Shown piece after piece: positions 8,095 to 16,987 of a stretch of DNA of 64,000 nt. This stretch comes from Porticoccaceae bacterium LTM1. Its GTDB lineage: Bacteria; Pseudomonadota; Gammaproteobacteria; Pseudomonadales; Porticoccaceae. The notes beneath the pieces were generated by a model. That model was not told the origin of the DNA. It saw only the letters and a program-made list of their open reading frames with translations, and did not search any database. The stretch spans positions 2,118,501 to 2,182,500 of the forward strand of contig CP127080.1 in assembly GCA_030252795.1 (NCBI GenBank), written 5' to 3'. Position 1 is the stretch's first letter. The number at the start of each line of letters is the position of its first letter. A program made the position numbers and the translations under genes.

Positions 8095-8766
8095 TCAGGC
8101 AGTTGAGTGTTCCGGGACTCTGTTTACGGCTGGCAATGCGCCCAGCTCTTTGTTCAGCTGAATCAACCGCTCTGCCAACAGATTGGCTTGACAGGCAAGG
8201 GTCTGCAACTCTTCTTTGCTGCCAGGCTCGCCTTCAAATGCCACCGTTTCATAGGGTGCTTTTGCCAGATTATTAGCAGGGAAGCGCATCCGGTACTGAT
8301 CGTTTCGCCAGCGGAGGATGTGTACCAGTTGCCGATAAGTCAGGATCTGGGTGTCCACCGATATATCCGGACTCCCCTCAAGGTTGCCAATAACGCCAAA
8401 ATCAATGGCCAGAACCGTAGCCTGGCGGACATTATCGGGAACTTTCACATAGAGGCCGCGTGGTTTTCCCGTTAGCAGTGCCAGGTCACCAAATACCTCG
8501 CCAGCTGTCAGCATACTGATCACGGTTTCCGCCTCCGGATCACTAACCACTTTAAGCGATCCTTTCAGAAGGAAATAAAGCCAGCGATCACGTTCTCCGG
8601 CATTGAGTACAATTTCACCTGGCTCAAACCATTGCACATTAGAGTGCTCCAACACGGTCTTATACTGTGCCTCATCACTGGCAGAAATCGCCTGACAGAG
8701 AAACAGTGCGTCAATTCGACGTTTTAAATTTGGGTCAACGACGGATGACGCCTTTTTGATTTCCAT
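8095..8766 (-). CDS. Cyclic-nucleotide-binding-domain protein without HTH
   Basis: 223 residues from an ATG five bases after GGAGG; a longer frame starts 45 bases upstream without such a site. Residues about 40-140 form a cNMP-binding fold (FEPGEIVLNAGERDRWLYFLLKGSLKVV and GEVFGDLALLTGKPR, close to the phosphate-binding cassette). The part after it (HILRWRNDQYRMRFPANNL and a helical tail) has no visible Crp-type winged helix, so it is probably not a DNA-binding Crp homologue but a sensor or regulatory subunit. It is divergent from the TonB-domain gene. Ligand unknown. Confidence 0.75.
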   Translation of the reverse strand: MEIKKASSVVDPNLKRRIDALFLCQAISASDEAQYKTVLEHSNVQWFEPGEIVLNAGERDRWLYFLLKGSLKVVSDPEAETVISMLTAGEVFGDLALLTGKPRGLYVKVPDNVRQATVLAIDFGVIGNLEGSPDISVDTQILTYRQLVHILRWRNDQYRMRFPANNLAKAPYETVAFEGEPGSKEELQTLACQANLLAERLIQLNKELGALPAVNRVPEHSTA

Positions 8767-8974
8767 TAAACCTCCTGAGCTCGATACTGGCCTAAACGTG
8801 ACAATGGGCACGCTATGTATACCAAATAATAGGCACTACCAAAAAGAAATTGTCTAGCGATTCACATAATGTAATAACAGTAACCACAGCATCGGAACTG
8901 AACAACAACAGATCTGTGACCCACTTCTCACTAAATTCACCTTCAAGACTTTCGAATCAGAAGCAATTCGGTTA

Positions 8975-8984
8975 GGGTTAACCC
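8975..8984. promoter_or_regulatory. Palindrome GGGTTAACCC upstream of the TonB-domain gene
   Basis: Perfect 10-bp palindrome about 70 bp before the ATG at 9057. The same core, extended to GGGGTTAACCCC, stands at 22450-22461 before the two-component operon. A shared regulator site is possible but rests on two copies only. Confidence 0.25.
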
Positions 8985-9029
8985 GATGCGCCTGACAAAG
9001 AGCGTAATATTAATAATAAAGCACTAAAT

Positions 9030-9042
9030 AATAATGACAATC
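9030..9042. promoter_or_regulatory. Fur-box-like half site
   Basis: AATAATGACAATC matches 11 of 13 positions of the first part of the classic Fur box (GATAATGATAATC) and lies 14 bases before the start of the TonB-domain gene. The second half is absent, so iron control is only a suggestion. Confidence 0.25.
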
Positions 9043-9056
9043 GGGGGTATATACGC

Positions 9057-10325
9057 ATGTTACCTACATACCGTAGGGTAATTGCTGTCCTATTCCTTTC
9101 GCTGGGTATCGGTACAAACAGCCAGGCACAAGACATGCCGCTTAATGGTGCTGCTGCCTATCAAGACTTGGGCAAGGACCGTTTTTTGGCAGCTTTGTAT
9201 CTGGAAGCTCCTAGCAATAATGCTGACACCATTCTCGGTAGCTCCTTTGCCAAACGTATGGAGATACGTTTGACCAGTGACTATTCAAAAAGACGCTGGG
9301 TGAACTTGTGGATGCAGGGAATGGCGATCAACAACAACAGCAATACATTCAACAAGATGGCCAATGCGCTTGTGGATCTTTTTGCCCAGCAGAAAGGCGG
9401 GGTAAGAAGCGGTGACGTGGTGACCATTGATCTGGATCCAGATAAAGGCTGCTCTTATTCCATTAACGGCATAACCCTGGCCAGCGATCAACCAGCCAAG
9501 CTGTTTGACCTGTTCCTGAATAGCTGGGTTGGTCAGGTTCCACCCTCCAGCGAGTTTCGCGAAGGCATTTTGGGTAATGTGGATACTTCACTTATGAAGG
9601 TGAAGCTTTCACAGATCACCCCCAATGAAGAGCGGATTAGCGCTATTCAAGATTGGCTGTCGCTCGAAGAGGGAAAAGAAGAAGTAGCTGCGGCTGAAGG
9701 GTCTGATGGATCAACTACGGCAAAAGCCGATAAAAAGGAAGTTGCCGCAAAGAGCAAGCCGGATGAGTCCAAGGCCGATAAAAAGGTTGCCGCTGCCCCC
9801 GCCAAAAAGCCGGAGAAAAGCAAAAAATCCGAAAAGATCGAAGTTGCTGACGCTGGAGTTGTACCAAGCATCAGGTCGATTGTTCCAGAGCATGAGGATG
9901 ACCCAGTAGCGAAAGCATTACAGGCCAGTGCCGAGCAGTTGGCTGCACACAAGCAGGCAGCTTTAGAAGCTGAACAAGCTCAAAAGCGTGCACTTGAGGA
10001 GGAAGAGGATCAGGAAGTTTCCATTGAAATGATCCTGGCCATGCAGGAGTACACCAAGTCGGCAATGAAGCAAGTGTACAAGTCCATCAAGTACCCTAAC
10101 TCCGCTTTACGCCGCGGTGACGAGGGGCAGGTTCGCCTCAGTGTTCAAGTGGATAGAAATGGTGAACTTGTTAATGTTGAAGCAACTCAGGAGTGTGACC
10201 ACTCATCGCTGAACCGCGAAGCCATAAGGGCTGTTAAAAAGGCTGCTCCTTTTAACTCCCTGCCGGAAGTGATCACAGACTCACCTCTGGAGCTGACAAT
10301 TCCAATCAGCTTCCGCCTTCAGTAA
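9057..10325 (+). CDS. Secreted protein with C-terminal TonB domain
   Basis: 422 residues. A cleavable-looking signal peptide (MLPTYRR, hydrophobic core, SQA at about 24) precedes a folded region to about 195. A charged Lys/Glu/Ala-rich linker follows (about 200-265), then a helical Ala/Glu/Gln stretch (285-320) and a TonB-type C-terminal domain (about 335-422: YPNSALRRGDEGQVRLSVQVDRNG, then LNREAIRAVKKAAPF and a final beta strand). The domain normally contacts TonB-dependent receptors. Here no uncleaved N-terminal anchor and no ExbB/ExbD genes are seen, so it may be periplasmic and not a classical energy transducer. An intrinsic terminator follows directly. Confidence 0.8.
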   Translation: MLPTYRRVIAVLFLSLGIGTNSQAQDMPLNGAAAYQDLGKDRFLAALYLEAPSNNADTILGSSFAKRMEIRLTSDYSKRRWVNLWMQGMAINNNSNTFNKMANALVDLFAQQKGGVRSGDVVTIDLDPDKGCSYSINGITLASDQPAKLFDLFLNSWVGQVPPSSEFREGILGNVDTSLMKVKLSQITPNEERISAIQDWLSLEEGKEEVAAAEGSDGSTTAKADKKEVAAKSKPDESKADKKVAAAPAKKPEKSKKSEKIEVADAGVVPSIRSIVPEHEDDPVAKALQASAEQLAAHKQAALEAEQAQKRALEEEEDQEVSIEMILAMQEYTKSAMKQVYKSIKYPNSALRRGDEGQVRLSVQVDRNGELVNVEATQECDHSSLNREAIRAVKKAAPFNSLPEVITDSPLELTIPISFRLQ

Positions 10326-10342
10326 TTAAAATTGTTTTACCT

Positions 10343-10377
10343 AAAGCCCGATTGGTTTACCCCAATCGGGCTTTTTA
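10343..10377 (+). terminator. Intrinsic terminator after the TonB-domain gene
   Basis: Stem AAAGCCCGATTGG/CCAATCGGGCTTT with a six-base loop and a T run, 18 bases after the stop codon. Confidence 0.9.
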
Positions 10378-10430
10378 TTTGCCTGAATCCTGGTCTGTTA
10401 CAATGACACCTCTGCACATTGAGAATAGTC

Positions 10431-11891
10431 ATGACCCGATTCACCCAGCTGGTTCAAGCACCGAGATTTCAACTTCTCGGGAATAAATTCTTCTCACTGG
10501 TTAACCCGCAAGGTTTACCGGGTGCAAAGCTGGTGTGTGCATCGTCTAAAGCGGCCGAACTGCTGGGAATTGAACAGGCTGACCTGCTCAGTGATGAGTT
10601 TTTGCAGCTGGCCAGTGGCAATGCCAGATTCTCAAATTCAGAGCCTTTGGCCATGGTGTACAGCGGCCACCAGTTCGGTGTGTATGTTCCGCAGTTAGGC
10701 GATGGCAGAGCATTGATCCTGGCGGATATTAATGGCGTAAACGATAAGTGGGAACTCCAACTGAAGGGAGCAGGCAAAACCCCCTACTCCCGATTTGGTG
10801 ATGGCCGTGCAGTTCTGCGCTCAACCATTCGGGAATATCTGTGCAGCGAAGCGATGGCCGGTTTGGGCATTCCCACTACCCGAGCCCTTTCCATTACCAC
10901 TGGCGACCTGCCGGTGCAGAGGGAAACCGTGGAGCCAGGGGCAATCCTGATTCGGCTGGCGCGAAGCCATGTGCGCTTTGGCAGCTTTGAATATTTTCAC
11001 TACACCGGTCAGTACGATCAGGTTAAAAAGCTTGCCAATTTTGTTATTGAACATCACCACCCGGATTTAGCCGGGAAAGAAAATTGCTATTCCGAGTTTC
11101 TACGTCGAGTGGTTATCGCCACCGCCGAACTGATCGCCAACTGGCAGGCAGTGGGTTTTGCCCACGGAGTAATGAATACCGACAACATGTCAATTCTGGG
11201 AGACACCCTGGACTACGGGCCGTTTGGCTTTCTGGATGCCTATCAACCCAATCATATTTGCAACCACTCCGACGACCGCGGGCGTTATTCGTTTCGCAAC
11301 CAGCCGGCTATTGGATTATGGAATTGCAATGCTCTGGCTCACGCGCTGTCCAGTTTGATCGAATCGGAACAACTGAAGAGTGCCCTGGAAGCTTACGAGC
11401 CACACTTCCTCAATAGGTTGGCCGAATTAATGTCTGCAAAATTGGGACTGGCCGAGATGCAACCAAACGACGGCCAGTTAATTGATGATTTGCTGGGCAT
11501 TATGGCGAGCAATGAAGTGGACTATACGGTGTTCTTCCGCCGACTCTGTAATTTTGTGCCCAACTCTGAAAACCCCGATCTCGAAGAGTTATTTATTAAT
11601 TCCACAGAGTTTACAGACTGGGCTACTCGATACACCAAACGACTGGAAACTGAGCCAAAATCAGTTGAAGAACGCACGGCACAAATGAAAACAGTTAATC
11701 CGAAATTTGTGCTGCGCAACTACATGGCGGAAAGCGCCATTCGCAAAGCGGAAGATGACGGTGATTACAGCGAAATTGAAAGCTTGACCGAACTGCTCGC
11801 CTCGCCATTTGACGAGCACCCAAATATGGAGCACTACGCCGGATTACCTCCGGAGTGGAGTCAGGAAATTGCCGTAAGCTGCTCATCCTGA
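10431..11891 (+). CDS. selO: SelO/YdiU-family protein AMPylator
   Basis: 486 residues from an ATG at 10431; a longer frame needs a TTG four codons upstream. SelO pseudokinases transfer AMP to Ser, Thr or Tyr of redox-related proteins. Family signatures are clear: MVYSGHQFGVYVPQLGDGRA (about 72), ELQLKGAGKTPYSRFGDGRAVLR (about 105), IREYLCSEAMAGLGIPTTRAL, and FAHGVMNTDNMSILGDTLDYGPFGFLD (about 240-265), which holds the Asn and Asp-Tyr-Gly metal-binding residues. It ends PPEWSQEIAVSCSS and lacks the selenocysteine/CxxC-type tail of eukaryotic SelO. The stop codon touches a 145-bp palindromic element. Confidence 0.93.
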   Translation: MTRFTQLVQAPRFQLLGNKFFSLVNPQGLPGAKLVCASSKAAELLGIEQADLLSDEFLQLASGNARFSNSEPLAMVYSGHQFGVYVPQLGDGRALILADINGVNDKWELQLKGAGKTPYSRFGDGRAVLRSTIREYLCSEAMAGLGIPTTRALSITTGDLPVQRETVEPGAILIRLARSHVRFGSFEYFHYTGQYDQVKKLANFVIEHHHPDLAGKENCYSEFLRRVVIATAELIANWQAVGFAHGVMNTDNMSILGDTLDYGPFGFLDAYQPNHICNHSDDRGRYSFRNQPAIGLWNCNALAHALSSLIESEQLKSALEAYEPHFLNRLAELMSAKLGLAEMQPNDGQLIDDLLGIMASNEVDYTVFFRRLCNFVPNSENPDLEELFINSTEFTDWATRYTKRLETEPKSVEERTAQMKTVNPKFVLRNYMAESAIRKAEDDGDYSEIESLTELLASPFDEHPNMEHYAGLPPEWSQEIAVSCSS

Positions 11892-12036
11892 CTAGAAGCT
11901 TTTTGATAACTACTGCACTTGGTAATACAGCGTTAAAAAGTGGCTCAAAATGCTCATTTACTTTAGTAAACTCCGCTTTTTCGCCTCTTTTTGCCTTGTC
12001 TTACCTGCGTTCGTTACGCTATCAAACAGCTTCTAG
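11892..12036. repeat. 145-bp long imperfect palindrome (MITE-like)
   Basis: Ends are CTAGAAGCT-T-TTTGATA and its inverse TATCAAA-C-AGCTTCTAG. The arms stay alignable almost to the centre (TTTACTTTAGTAAA), so the whole element can fold into one long hairpin. The left end abuts the selO stop. The right-end CTAG supplies the TAG stop of the convergent methyltransferase gene. I recall similar sequences between genes in other marine gammaproteobacteria; that is not checked here. It may also serve as a bidirectional terminator. Confidence 0.75.
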
Positions 12037-12701
12037 GAACCACGCTTGCGTGCCAGCGTTAACCCATCCCCCACTGGCAACATGCTGATATCTACTCGGC
12101 TATCACTTTGTAATTGAGCATTAAAGGCACGAATCGCCACAGTGTCTTCGTCCTGAATGCTGTCATCGATTACCGAACCGCTCCACAACACATTATCCAC
12201 GGCGATCACACCGCCAGGCTTCAGCAACTCCAGGCATAAATCAAAATATTGCTGATAGTTGGTTTTATCCGCATCGATAAATGCAAAATCAAATTCGCCA
12301 GCCCTGCCTGAATCCAGCAACGCTTGCAGCGTTTCTGTTGCCGGTGCCAGTCGCAAATCTATTTTGTCGGCCACACCCGCTGTTTGCCAGTAACGTCTGG
12401 CTATGTCGGTGTATTCCTCGCTGATATCACAGGCGATAATCTCGCCATCGTCTGGCAACTCATGGGCAACCACCAGCGCACTGTAGCCAGTAAACACCCC
12501 CACCTCAATGGTGCAGCGAGCGCCGAGAATTCCAGTGAGCATTGCCATAAACTGGCCCTGCTCGGGAGAAATCTGCATTCTCGCCATCGGCAGTTTGGCG
12601 GTCTCGTCACGCAGAGCCTTGAGTAATTCCGACTCCCGCAGAGACTGTTTACACAAATACTGGTAGAGGTCGTCCGTCAAATTCAGCGTTCTATTGCTCA
12701 T
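12033..12701 (-). CDS. Class I SAM-dependent O-methyltransferase
   Basis: 222 residues from ATG (MSNRTLNLTDDLYQYL) with AGGA upstream. The frame can be extended 21 codons into the preceding gene, but without support. The Rossmann core is clear: IEVGVFTGYSALVVAHEL (motif I), IIACDISEEYTDIARRYW, and FDFAFIDADKTNYQQYFDLCLELLKPGGVIAVDNVLWSG, where the D-A-D-K metal-binding residues are typical of caffeoyl-CoA/catechol O-methyltransferase-like enzymes. The substrate is unknown. It follows the thioredoxin lipoprotein gene by 13 bases, so probably the same operon. Confidence 0.9.
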   Translation of the reverse strand: MSNRTLNLTDDLYQYLCKQSLRESELLKALRDETAKLPMARMQISPEQGQFMAMLTGILGARCTIEVGVFTGYSALVVAHELPDDGEIIACDISEEYTDIARRYWQTAGVADKIDLRLAPATETLQALLDSGRAGEFDFAFIDADKTNYQQYFDLCLELLKPGGVIAVDNVLWSGSVIDDSIQDEDTVAIRAFNAQLQSDSRVDISMLPVGDGLTLARKRGS

Positions 12702-12714
12702 GCCCGTTCCTGTT

Positions 12715-14277
12715 TTATGCCTCTTTTGAGTGCAAAAAGCTGCAGTCAGCATTTTGCGCGTCACAGATGGATTTCAATGTCGTTTGAAATTGTCGCCAAA
12801 CCCCCTGCCGTTCAGGTTTTCCTTCAGCCCATGCTTCCAATGCGGTATTCAGGCGAATCATGCGTCCTCGAGTACGACCAAAAACGGAGGATTTGGCAGT
12901 GGCCATCTCTTCCAACAGCTGGTGTTGGGCGCCATCTATTAATTCAATGTTAACCGGAGCACCTTTGATTAAATTCAACAGGTGATTGGTACCCCACTGA
13001 CTGCGGGTTGCAGCACCAACGGCACTATCCCAGGCCTTGCGGGACCAGTTCATTCCGTTTTCATAATCGCCTTTCTTCATGGCTCTGTAGGAGAGCATCG
13101 ACATGAAATAATAAGGTGCTTCGGACTTCTCTACTTCCGCCATCAGCAATGCAGTGGATTCATCCTCAAGACCGGCATCATCCAGCAGATAGGATGCTGA
13201 TGAAATGACCGATTGGCGCTGGTAATGTGTGGTTGCGCGTTTATCTTCTTCGGCCACGGCGGCCCTTACCTCGTCTATCAGCACCTCCGGCAGTGGCGTA
13301 TGAGGATCGTTGGCTTTTTCAATAGCGATTTTTGCGGAAACCAGTGACAACCTTTCGGTGGCCGAAAGTAATTCCGGATCACCCATCCGTTGCAAACGTG
13401 CTACCAGGTTCACCAGTAATTTGAATCGCTCCTGCCCATCTCCAGCTGTAAGTGCCCTCAACTGTTCGGAGGAAAGTGAAGTTAACAACGACAGATTGGC
13501 ACGACTCATGGCTTCATCATTGATCACTCGATGAAGTGCATCAATGTACTGCTGACCACTGCCCAGCGGGTTTTTCAGCCACTCCAACATGGCCAGCAGC
13601 TTCAGGCGGGTAGCATCTGCCTGCAAGTCATCCGGACAGGCTGATGCCAATTGTTCAAATGTCACTAATGGGTCTCGCGCTTCCAGCACCTTACCTGAGT
13701 CCTGATCCCAGGCGTACCAGGCCAGTTGATGCCACTGTTCACTGCTAATGGTGTCACCACGGAGCACCGCATTCATACTGTCTGCAACGGTTTGATCGGA
13801 TTTCAACACCAATTCCAGCAGTTGCCGGTAATCTTCTGGCGGCGTGCCTCCGGGAATTCGAGTGACTTCCTCACCCCCTGGATTGAACAGTAGCACTGTG
13901 GGATAACCGGCAATGGCAAACTGATCGCCGTATTGCTGGGCGCGTTCGGTATCGCCATCCAGATAAACCGATACAAACTGATTGGTTGTATCTATAAATT
14001 CCGGCTCCTGAAATACTGTCGCTTTCAATACGTTGCATGGCGGGCACCAAACCGCCCCCCAGTATAAAAACAGTGGTTTACCGGTCGCCTGCGCTTCGGC
14101 AAACGCCTGATCGACACTGCCCTGATACCAGTTAATACCTGCGCTGTGCTGTTCAGTTTTTACCTGTTCCGGCTTTATCTCCTGAGGCTTTTCCAGTGGC
14201 GTCTGTTCCACTCGCTGATTACAGCCGGTCAGTACCATAGCCGGGAAAATAAGCCCGGCCAGTAATCTGTTTTTCAC
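12715..14277 (-). CDS. Thioredoxin-fold lipoprotein
   Basis: 520 residues. A GTG start lies after GGAGG and overlaps the stop of the upstream permease gene (GTGA). A lipoprotein signal ends in VLTGC (Cys19). A thioredoxin-like domain spans about 48-165 with WGAVWCPPC (Cys78, Cys81) and the cis-Pro loop AIAGYPTVLLF. The remaining 350 residues are helical, with no family I can name. Probably a periplasmic thiol reductase or oxidase anchored to a membrane. Its partner is unknown. Confidence 0.85.
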   Translation of the reverse strand: MKNRLLAGLIFPAMVLTGCNQRVEQTPLEKPQEIKPEQVKTEQHSAGINWYQGSVDQAFAEAQATGKPLFLYWGAVWCPPCNVLKATVFQEPEFIDTTNQFVSVYLDGDTERAQQYGDQFAIAGYPTVLLFNPGGEEVTRIPGGTPPEDYRQLLELVLKSDQTVADSMNAVLRGDTISSEQWHQLAWYAWDQDSGKVLEARDPLVTFEQLASACPDDLQADATRLKLLAMLEWLKNPLGSGQQYIDALHRVINDEAMSRANLSLLTSLSSEQLRALTAGDGQERFKLLVNLVARLQRMGDPELLSATERLSLVSAKIAIEKANDPHTPLPEVLIDEVRAAVAEEDKRATTHYQRQSVISSASYLLDDAGLEDESTALLMAEVEKSEAPYYFMSMLSYRAMKKGDYENGMNWSRKAWDSAVGAATRSQWGTNHLLNLIKGAPVNIELIDGAQHQLLEEMATAKSSVFGRTRGRMIRLNTALEAWAEGKPERQGVWRQFQTTLKSICDAQNADCSFLHSKEA

Positions 14278-15353
14278 GCTTTTTCCTCCTCGCCAGATTC
14301 CACCGACACAACGACGCTCGACTCTCCTGCCCCCAGCATGGTGCCAATCCATTGAGTACTGGGGTTACTTTCCAGCGCAATCTTTACCATGATGGTTAAC
14401 GGTATCGACAGCAACATTCCCACAGGGCCAAGTACCCAGCCCCAGAACACCAATGACAGAAACACGATCAACGGCGACAGGTTCAACCCCCTGCCCATCA
14501 CTCGCGGTTCAATACCATTACCGACTATGCCGTTAATCAACACATAACCGATGGCTACCCACAGGGCATAGATTGGCCCAAGCCCAGGCTGTACCAATGC
14601 CAGCAATACGGGTGGCAGGGCTGCAAGAATAGACCCCACTGTGGGCACAAAGTTGAGCAAAAATGCCATCAGCGCCCACATCACCGCGTAATCCACACCA
14701 AGACTTACCAGCAGGATATAAGCCAATACCCCGGTCAGCAGGCTGATCAGGGCTTTCAGGCCCATATAATTGTTAACCGCCTTATTGAAGCTCTCCATCG
14801 CATTCAACGCGGCACGATCACCACCCCGTGCCTGCACCAGCTTGGTGGCGAAACCCGCCTCTTCCGCGAGAATGAATACGACGGTCAGAATAATCATCAG
14901 CGCGTTGGTCATGGTATTGCCAAAGCTGGCAAGCACTGTACCCACCACCTTCATGGCCTGGGCCGGGTTGAAAATCTGGCGAATATGCTCGGCATCGGTT
15001 TCCAGTCCAATCTTGTTGAGCCAGGGGATAACACTATCCAGCATCTGGGTTAACGCCAGCTGGTAGACCGGCATATCCTCACCGAAACGCTGAATGGAGC
15101 CACCAACCACCGCACCCAGCAGTACTACCGCCAAAACCACCATCAGAATAATCACTACTATCGCCAGCGATGACGGAATCCGCCTAGCCTGTAACCAACT
15201 GAGCAGTGGTGAGCAGAGCATGGCAATAAAAACAGAGAGAAGAAATGGCACCAGCAATGTCTGGGCCTGCTTCATTCCCGCCACAACGACAACAAATGCC
15301 GCCGCAAGCAGTAAAAATCGAGCAACCGGAGAAAAGGTTTCATTTGTGGTCAT
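14274..15353 (-). CDS. AI-2E family (PerM-type) transporter
   Basis: 359 residues from ATG with AAGG eight bases upstream. About seven to eight membrane helices: 12-50, 58-84, about 145-170, 205-265, 270-300 and 300-335. The family pattern is seen in FLLNFVPTVGSILAALPPVLLALV and NGIEPRVMGRGLNLSPLIVFLSLVFWGWVLG. Members move small molecules or ions, and only some export autoinducer-2, so the substrate is open. First gene of a three-gene run with the thioredoxin lipoprotein and methyltransferase; divergent from the histidine decarboxylase gene. Confidence 0.9.
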   Translation of the reverse strand: MTTNETFSPVARFLLLAAAFVVVVAGMKQAQTLLVPFLLSVFIAMLCSPLLSWLQARRIPSSLAIVVIILMVVLAVVLLGAVVGGSIQRFGEDMPVYQLALTQMLDSVIPWLNKIGLETDAEHIRQIFNPAQAMKVVGTVLASFGNTMTNALMIILTVVFILAEEAGFATKLVQARGGDRAALNAMESFNKAVNNYMGLKALISLLTGVLAYILLVSLGVDYAVMWALMAFLLNFVPTVGSILAALPPVLLALVQPGLGPIYALWVAIGYVLINGIVGNGIEPRVMGRGLNLSPLIVFLSLVFWGWVLGPVGMLLSIPLTIMVKIALESNPSTQWIGTMLGAGESSVVVSVESGEEEKA

Positions 15354-15462
15354 ACCTGACACCTTCGTTATTCAAGTTTATTGTCTACAGATCCGAGCTG
15401 GAGTCGCTTACCGCCCTGAGGTAAAATCCGCGCCCCCTAACCTACCAAAATCAGGCGCAGTC

Positions 15463-16590
15463 ATGCTATCACGTACAGATCAGACCCGTTTGTCTTCTTT
15501 CTTTGAACGGGTTAAAAGTCTCACTGACGACTATCTCGGATACCCCGTTAGTAAAGATTTTGATTACAGTGAACTGATACCGTTTCTGCAGGTACCCCTG
15601 AACAATCTTGGCGATCCGTTTGCAGTGAGCACCTGGAAAGTAGACAGCCGCGAATTTGAACGGGAGGCGCTGGGCTTCTTTGCAGACCTGCTGCGCGCGC
15701 CCAAAGATAACTGGTGGGGTTATATCACCAACGGGGGCACCGAGGGCAACCTGTATGGCCTGTATCTGGCACGGGAACTGTACCCCAATGGTATTGTTTA
15801 CTTCTCCCAGGATACCCACTACAGCGTCAGCAAGAATTTGCACCTGCTGAACATGAGCCACATCATGATTCGCTCGCAGCCAAATGGCGAAATGGACTAT
15901 CAGGACCTGAAGGAAACCCTGCGTATTCACCGCGATAAACCGGCGATCATCTTTGCCAATATCGGTACCACCATGACCGAGGCCAAAGATGATATCGGCA
16001 AAATTCGTGACATTATCAACGAGTTTGCCATCCCCAACAGCTACATCCACAGCGACGGTGCCCTCTGCGGAGCGATTGCTCCATTCCTGGAACCCAAACC
16101 CAATTTCGATTTTGCCGACGGCGCAGACAGTATCTCCATCAGCGGCCACAAATTCATCGGTTCTCCGGTTCCCTGTGGTATTGTTTTGGCGCGCAAAAGC
16201 AATGTGGATCGCATCGCACGCTCTATCTCCTATATCGGTAGCCTGGATACCACCATTACCGGCTCCCGCAATGGCCTTTCCCCGCTGTTTGTCTGGTATC
16301 AAACCCGTTCATTAGGCATTGAAGGTTTCCGCCGCCGGGTTAATCATTCACTGGCAATGGCCGAGTATACCGAGCAGCAGCTAAAAGCTCTGGGACTTGA
16401 TGCCTGGCGCAACCCCAATGCCATTACCGTGGTATTCCCGGAAGTGGCAGAATGGGTTAAAGAAAAATGGCAGTTGGCCACCGAACCGGGGCGCACGCAT
16501 TTAATTTTGATGCCCAATGTCACCAAAGAACAGATCGATCAATTTATTGCCGATGTAAAATCGTCACAGCAAACAGATTCCCAGGAGTAA
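15463..16590 (+). CDS. hdc: PLP-dependent histidine decarboxylase
   Basis: 375 residues starting at MLSRTDQTRL; the frame is open further upstream but overlaps the divergent permease. It is the length of Gram-negative PLP histidine decarboxylases (about 378), which make histamine and CO2. Visible features are the TNGGTEGNLYG cofactor loop (about 89-99), DTHYSVSK with the stacking His119, HSDGA with Asp198, and SGHKFIGSP with the Schiff-base Lys230. The group II decarboxylase fold is certain. Histidine as substrate follows from the close match in these motifs. A tandem-ACT protein gene follows after two bases, an uncommon partner. Confidence 0.88.
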   Translation: MLSRTDQTRLSSFFERVKSLTDDYLGYPVSKDFDYSELIPFLQVPLNNLGDPFAVSTWKVDSREFEREALGFFADLLRAPKDNWWGYITNGGTEGNLYGLYLARELYPNGIVYFSQDTHYSVSKNLHLLNMSHIMIRSQPNGEMDYQDLKETLRIHRDKPAIIFANIGTTMTEAKDDIGKIRDIINEFAIPNSYIHSDGALCGAIAPFLEPKPNFDFADGADSISISGHKFIGSPVPCGIVLARKSNVDRIARSISYIGSLDTTITGSRNGLSPLFVWYQTRSLGIEGFRRRVNHSLAMAEYTEQQLKALGLDAWRNPNAITVVFPEVAEWVKEKWQLATEPGRTHLILMPNVTKEQIDQFIADVKSSQQTDSQE

Positions 16591-16592
16591 GC

Positions 16593-16979
16593 ATGAACAT
16601 TATTTCTGTTGTTACCACTGACCAAATGGGCGCGGTTGCCAAAATTACCGGCCTGCTGTCAGAGCACAATATTGATATTGAATCCATTAACGTGCAGGTA
16701 ATTGGCGCGGATGGCGTGGTTCACATTACCACCGCACAGAGTCAGGAAGCGCTCGAGGTATTGATTCAGGGAGGCTATCAGGCAATTACCGCCGACGCCC
16801 TGTTGATTCGTATTGAAGATGTACCCGGTGCATTGGCCAAAGTCTCGCAAAAACTGGCTGACCAAAATATTAATATTCGCTCCATGACCATGATGCAGCG
16901 CAATATGGGTTACAACCTGGTGGCAATCTCCACAGATAACAATGCAAAAGCCAGCGAACTCCTGGAAGCCATTAACTAA
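16593..16979 (+). CDS. Tandem ACT-domain protein
   Basis: 128 residues; ATG preceded by AGGAG, two bases after the hdc stop, so clearly the same transcript. Two ACT domains: about 1-65 (VVTTDQMGAVAKITGLLSEH and INVQVIGADGVVHI) and about 68-128 (IRIEDVPGALAKVSQKLADQ and IRSMTMMQRNMGYNLVAI). Such small tandem-ACT proteins bind amino acids and dimerise as allosteric modules. Next to a histidine decarboxylase it is a natural candidate to sense histidine or to modulate the enzyme. That function is inference. Confidence 0.85.
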   Translation: MNIISVVTTDQMGAVAKITGLLSEHNIDIESINVQVIGADGVVHITTAQSQEALEVLIQGGYQAITADALLIRIEDVPGALAKVSQKLADQNINIRSMTMMQRNMGYNLVAISTDNNAKASELLEAIN

Positions 16980-16987
16980 CAGCTGGA

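Noticed and set aside
11855..12088. 77-codon plus-strand frame after selO
   Set aside because: It is the translation of the palindromic element; no independent evidence of coding.
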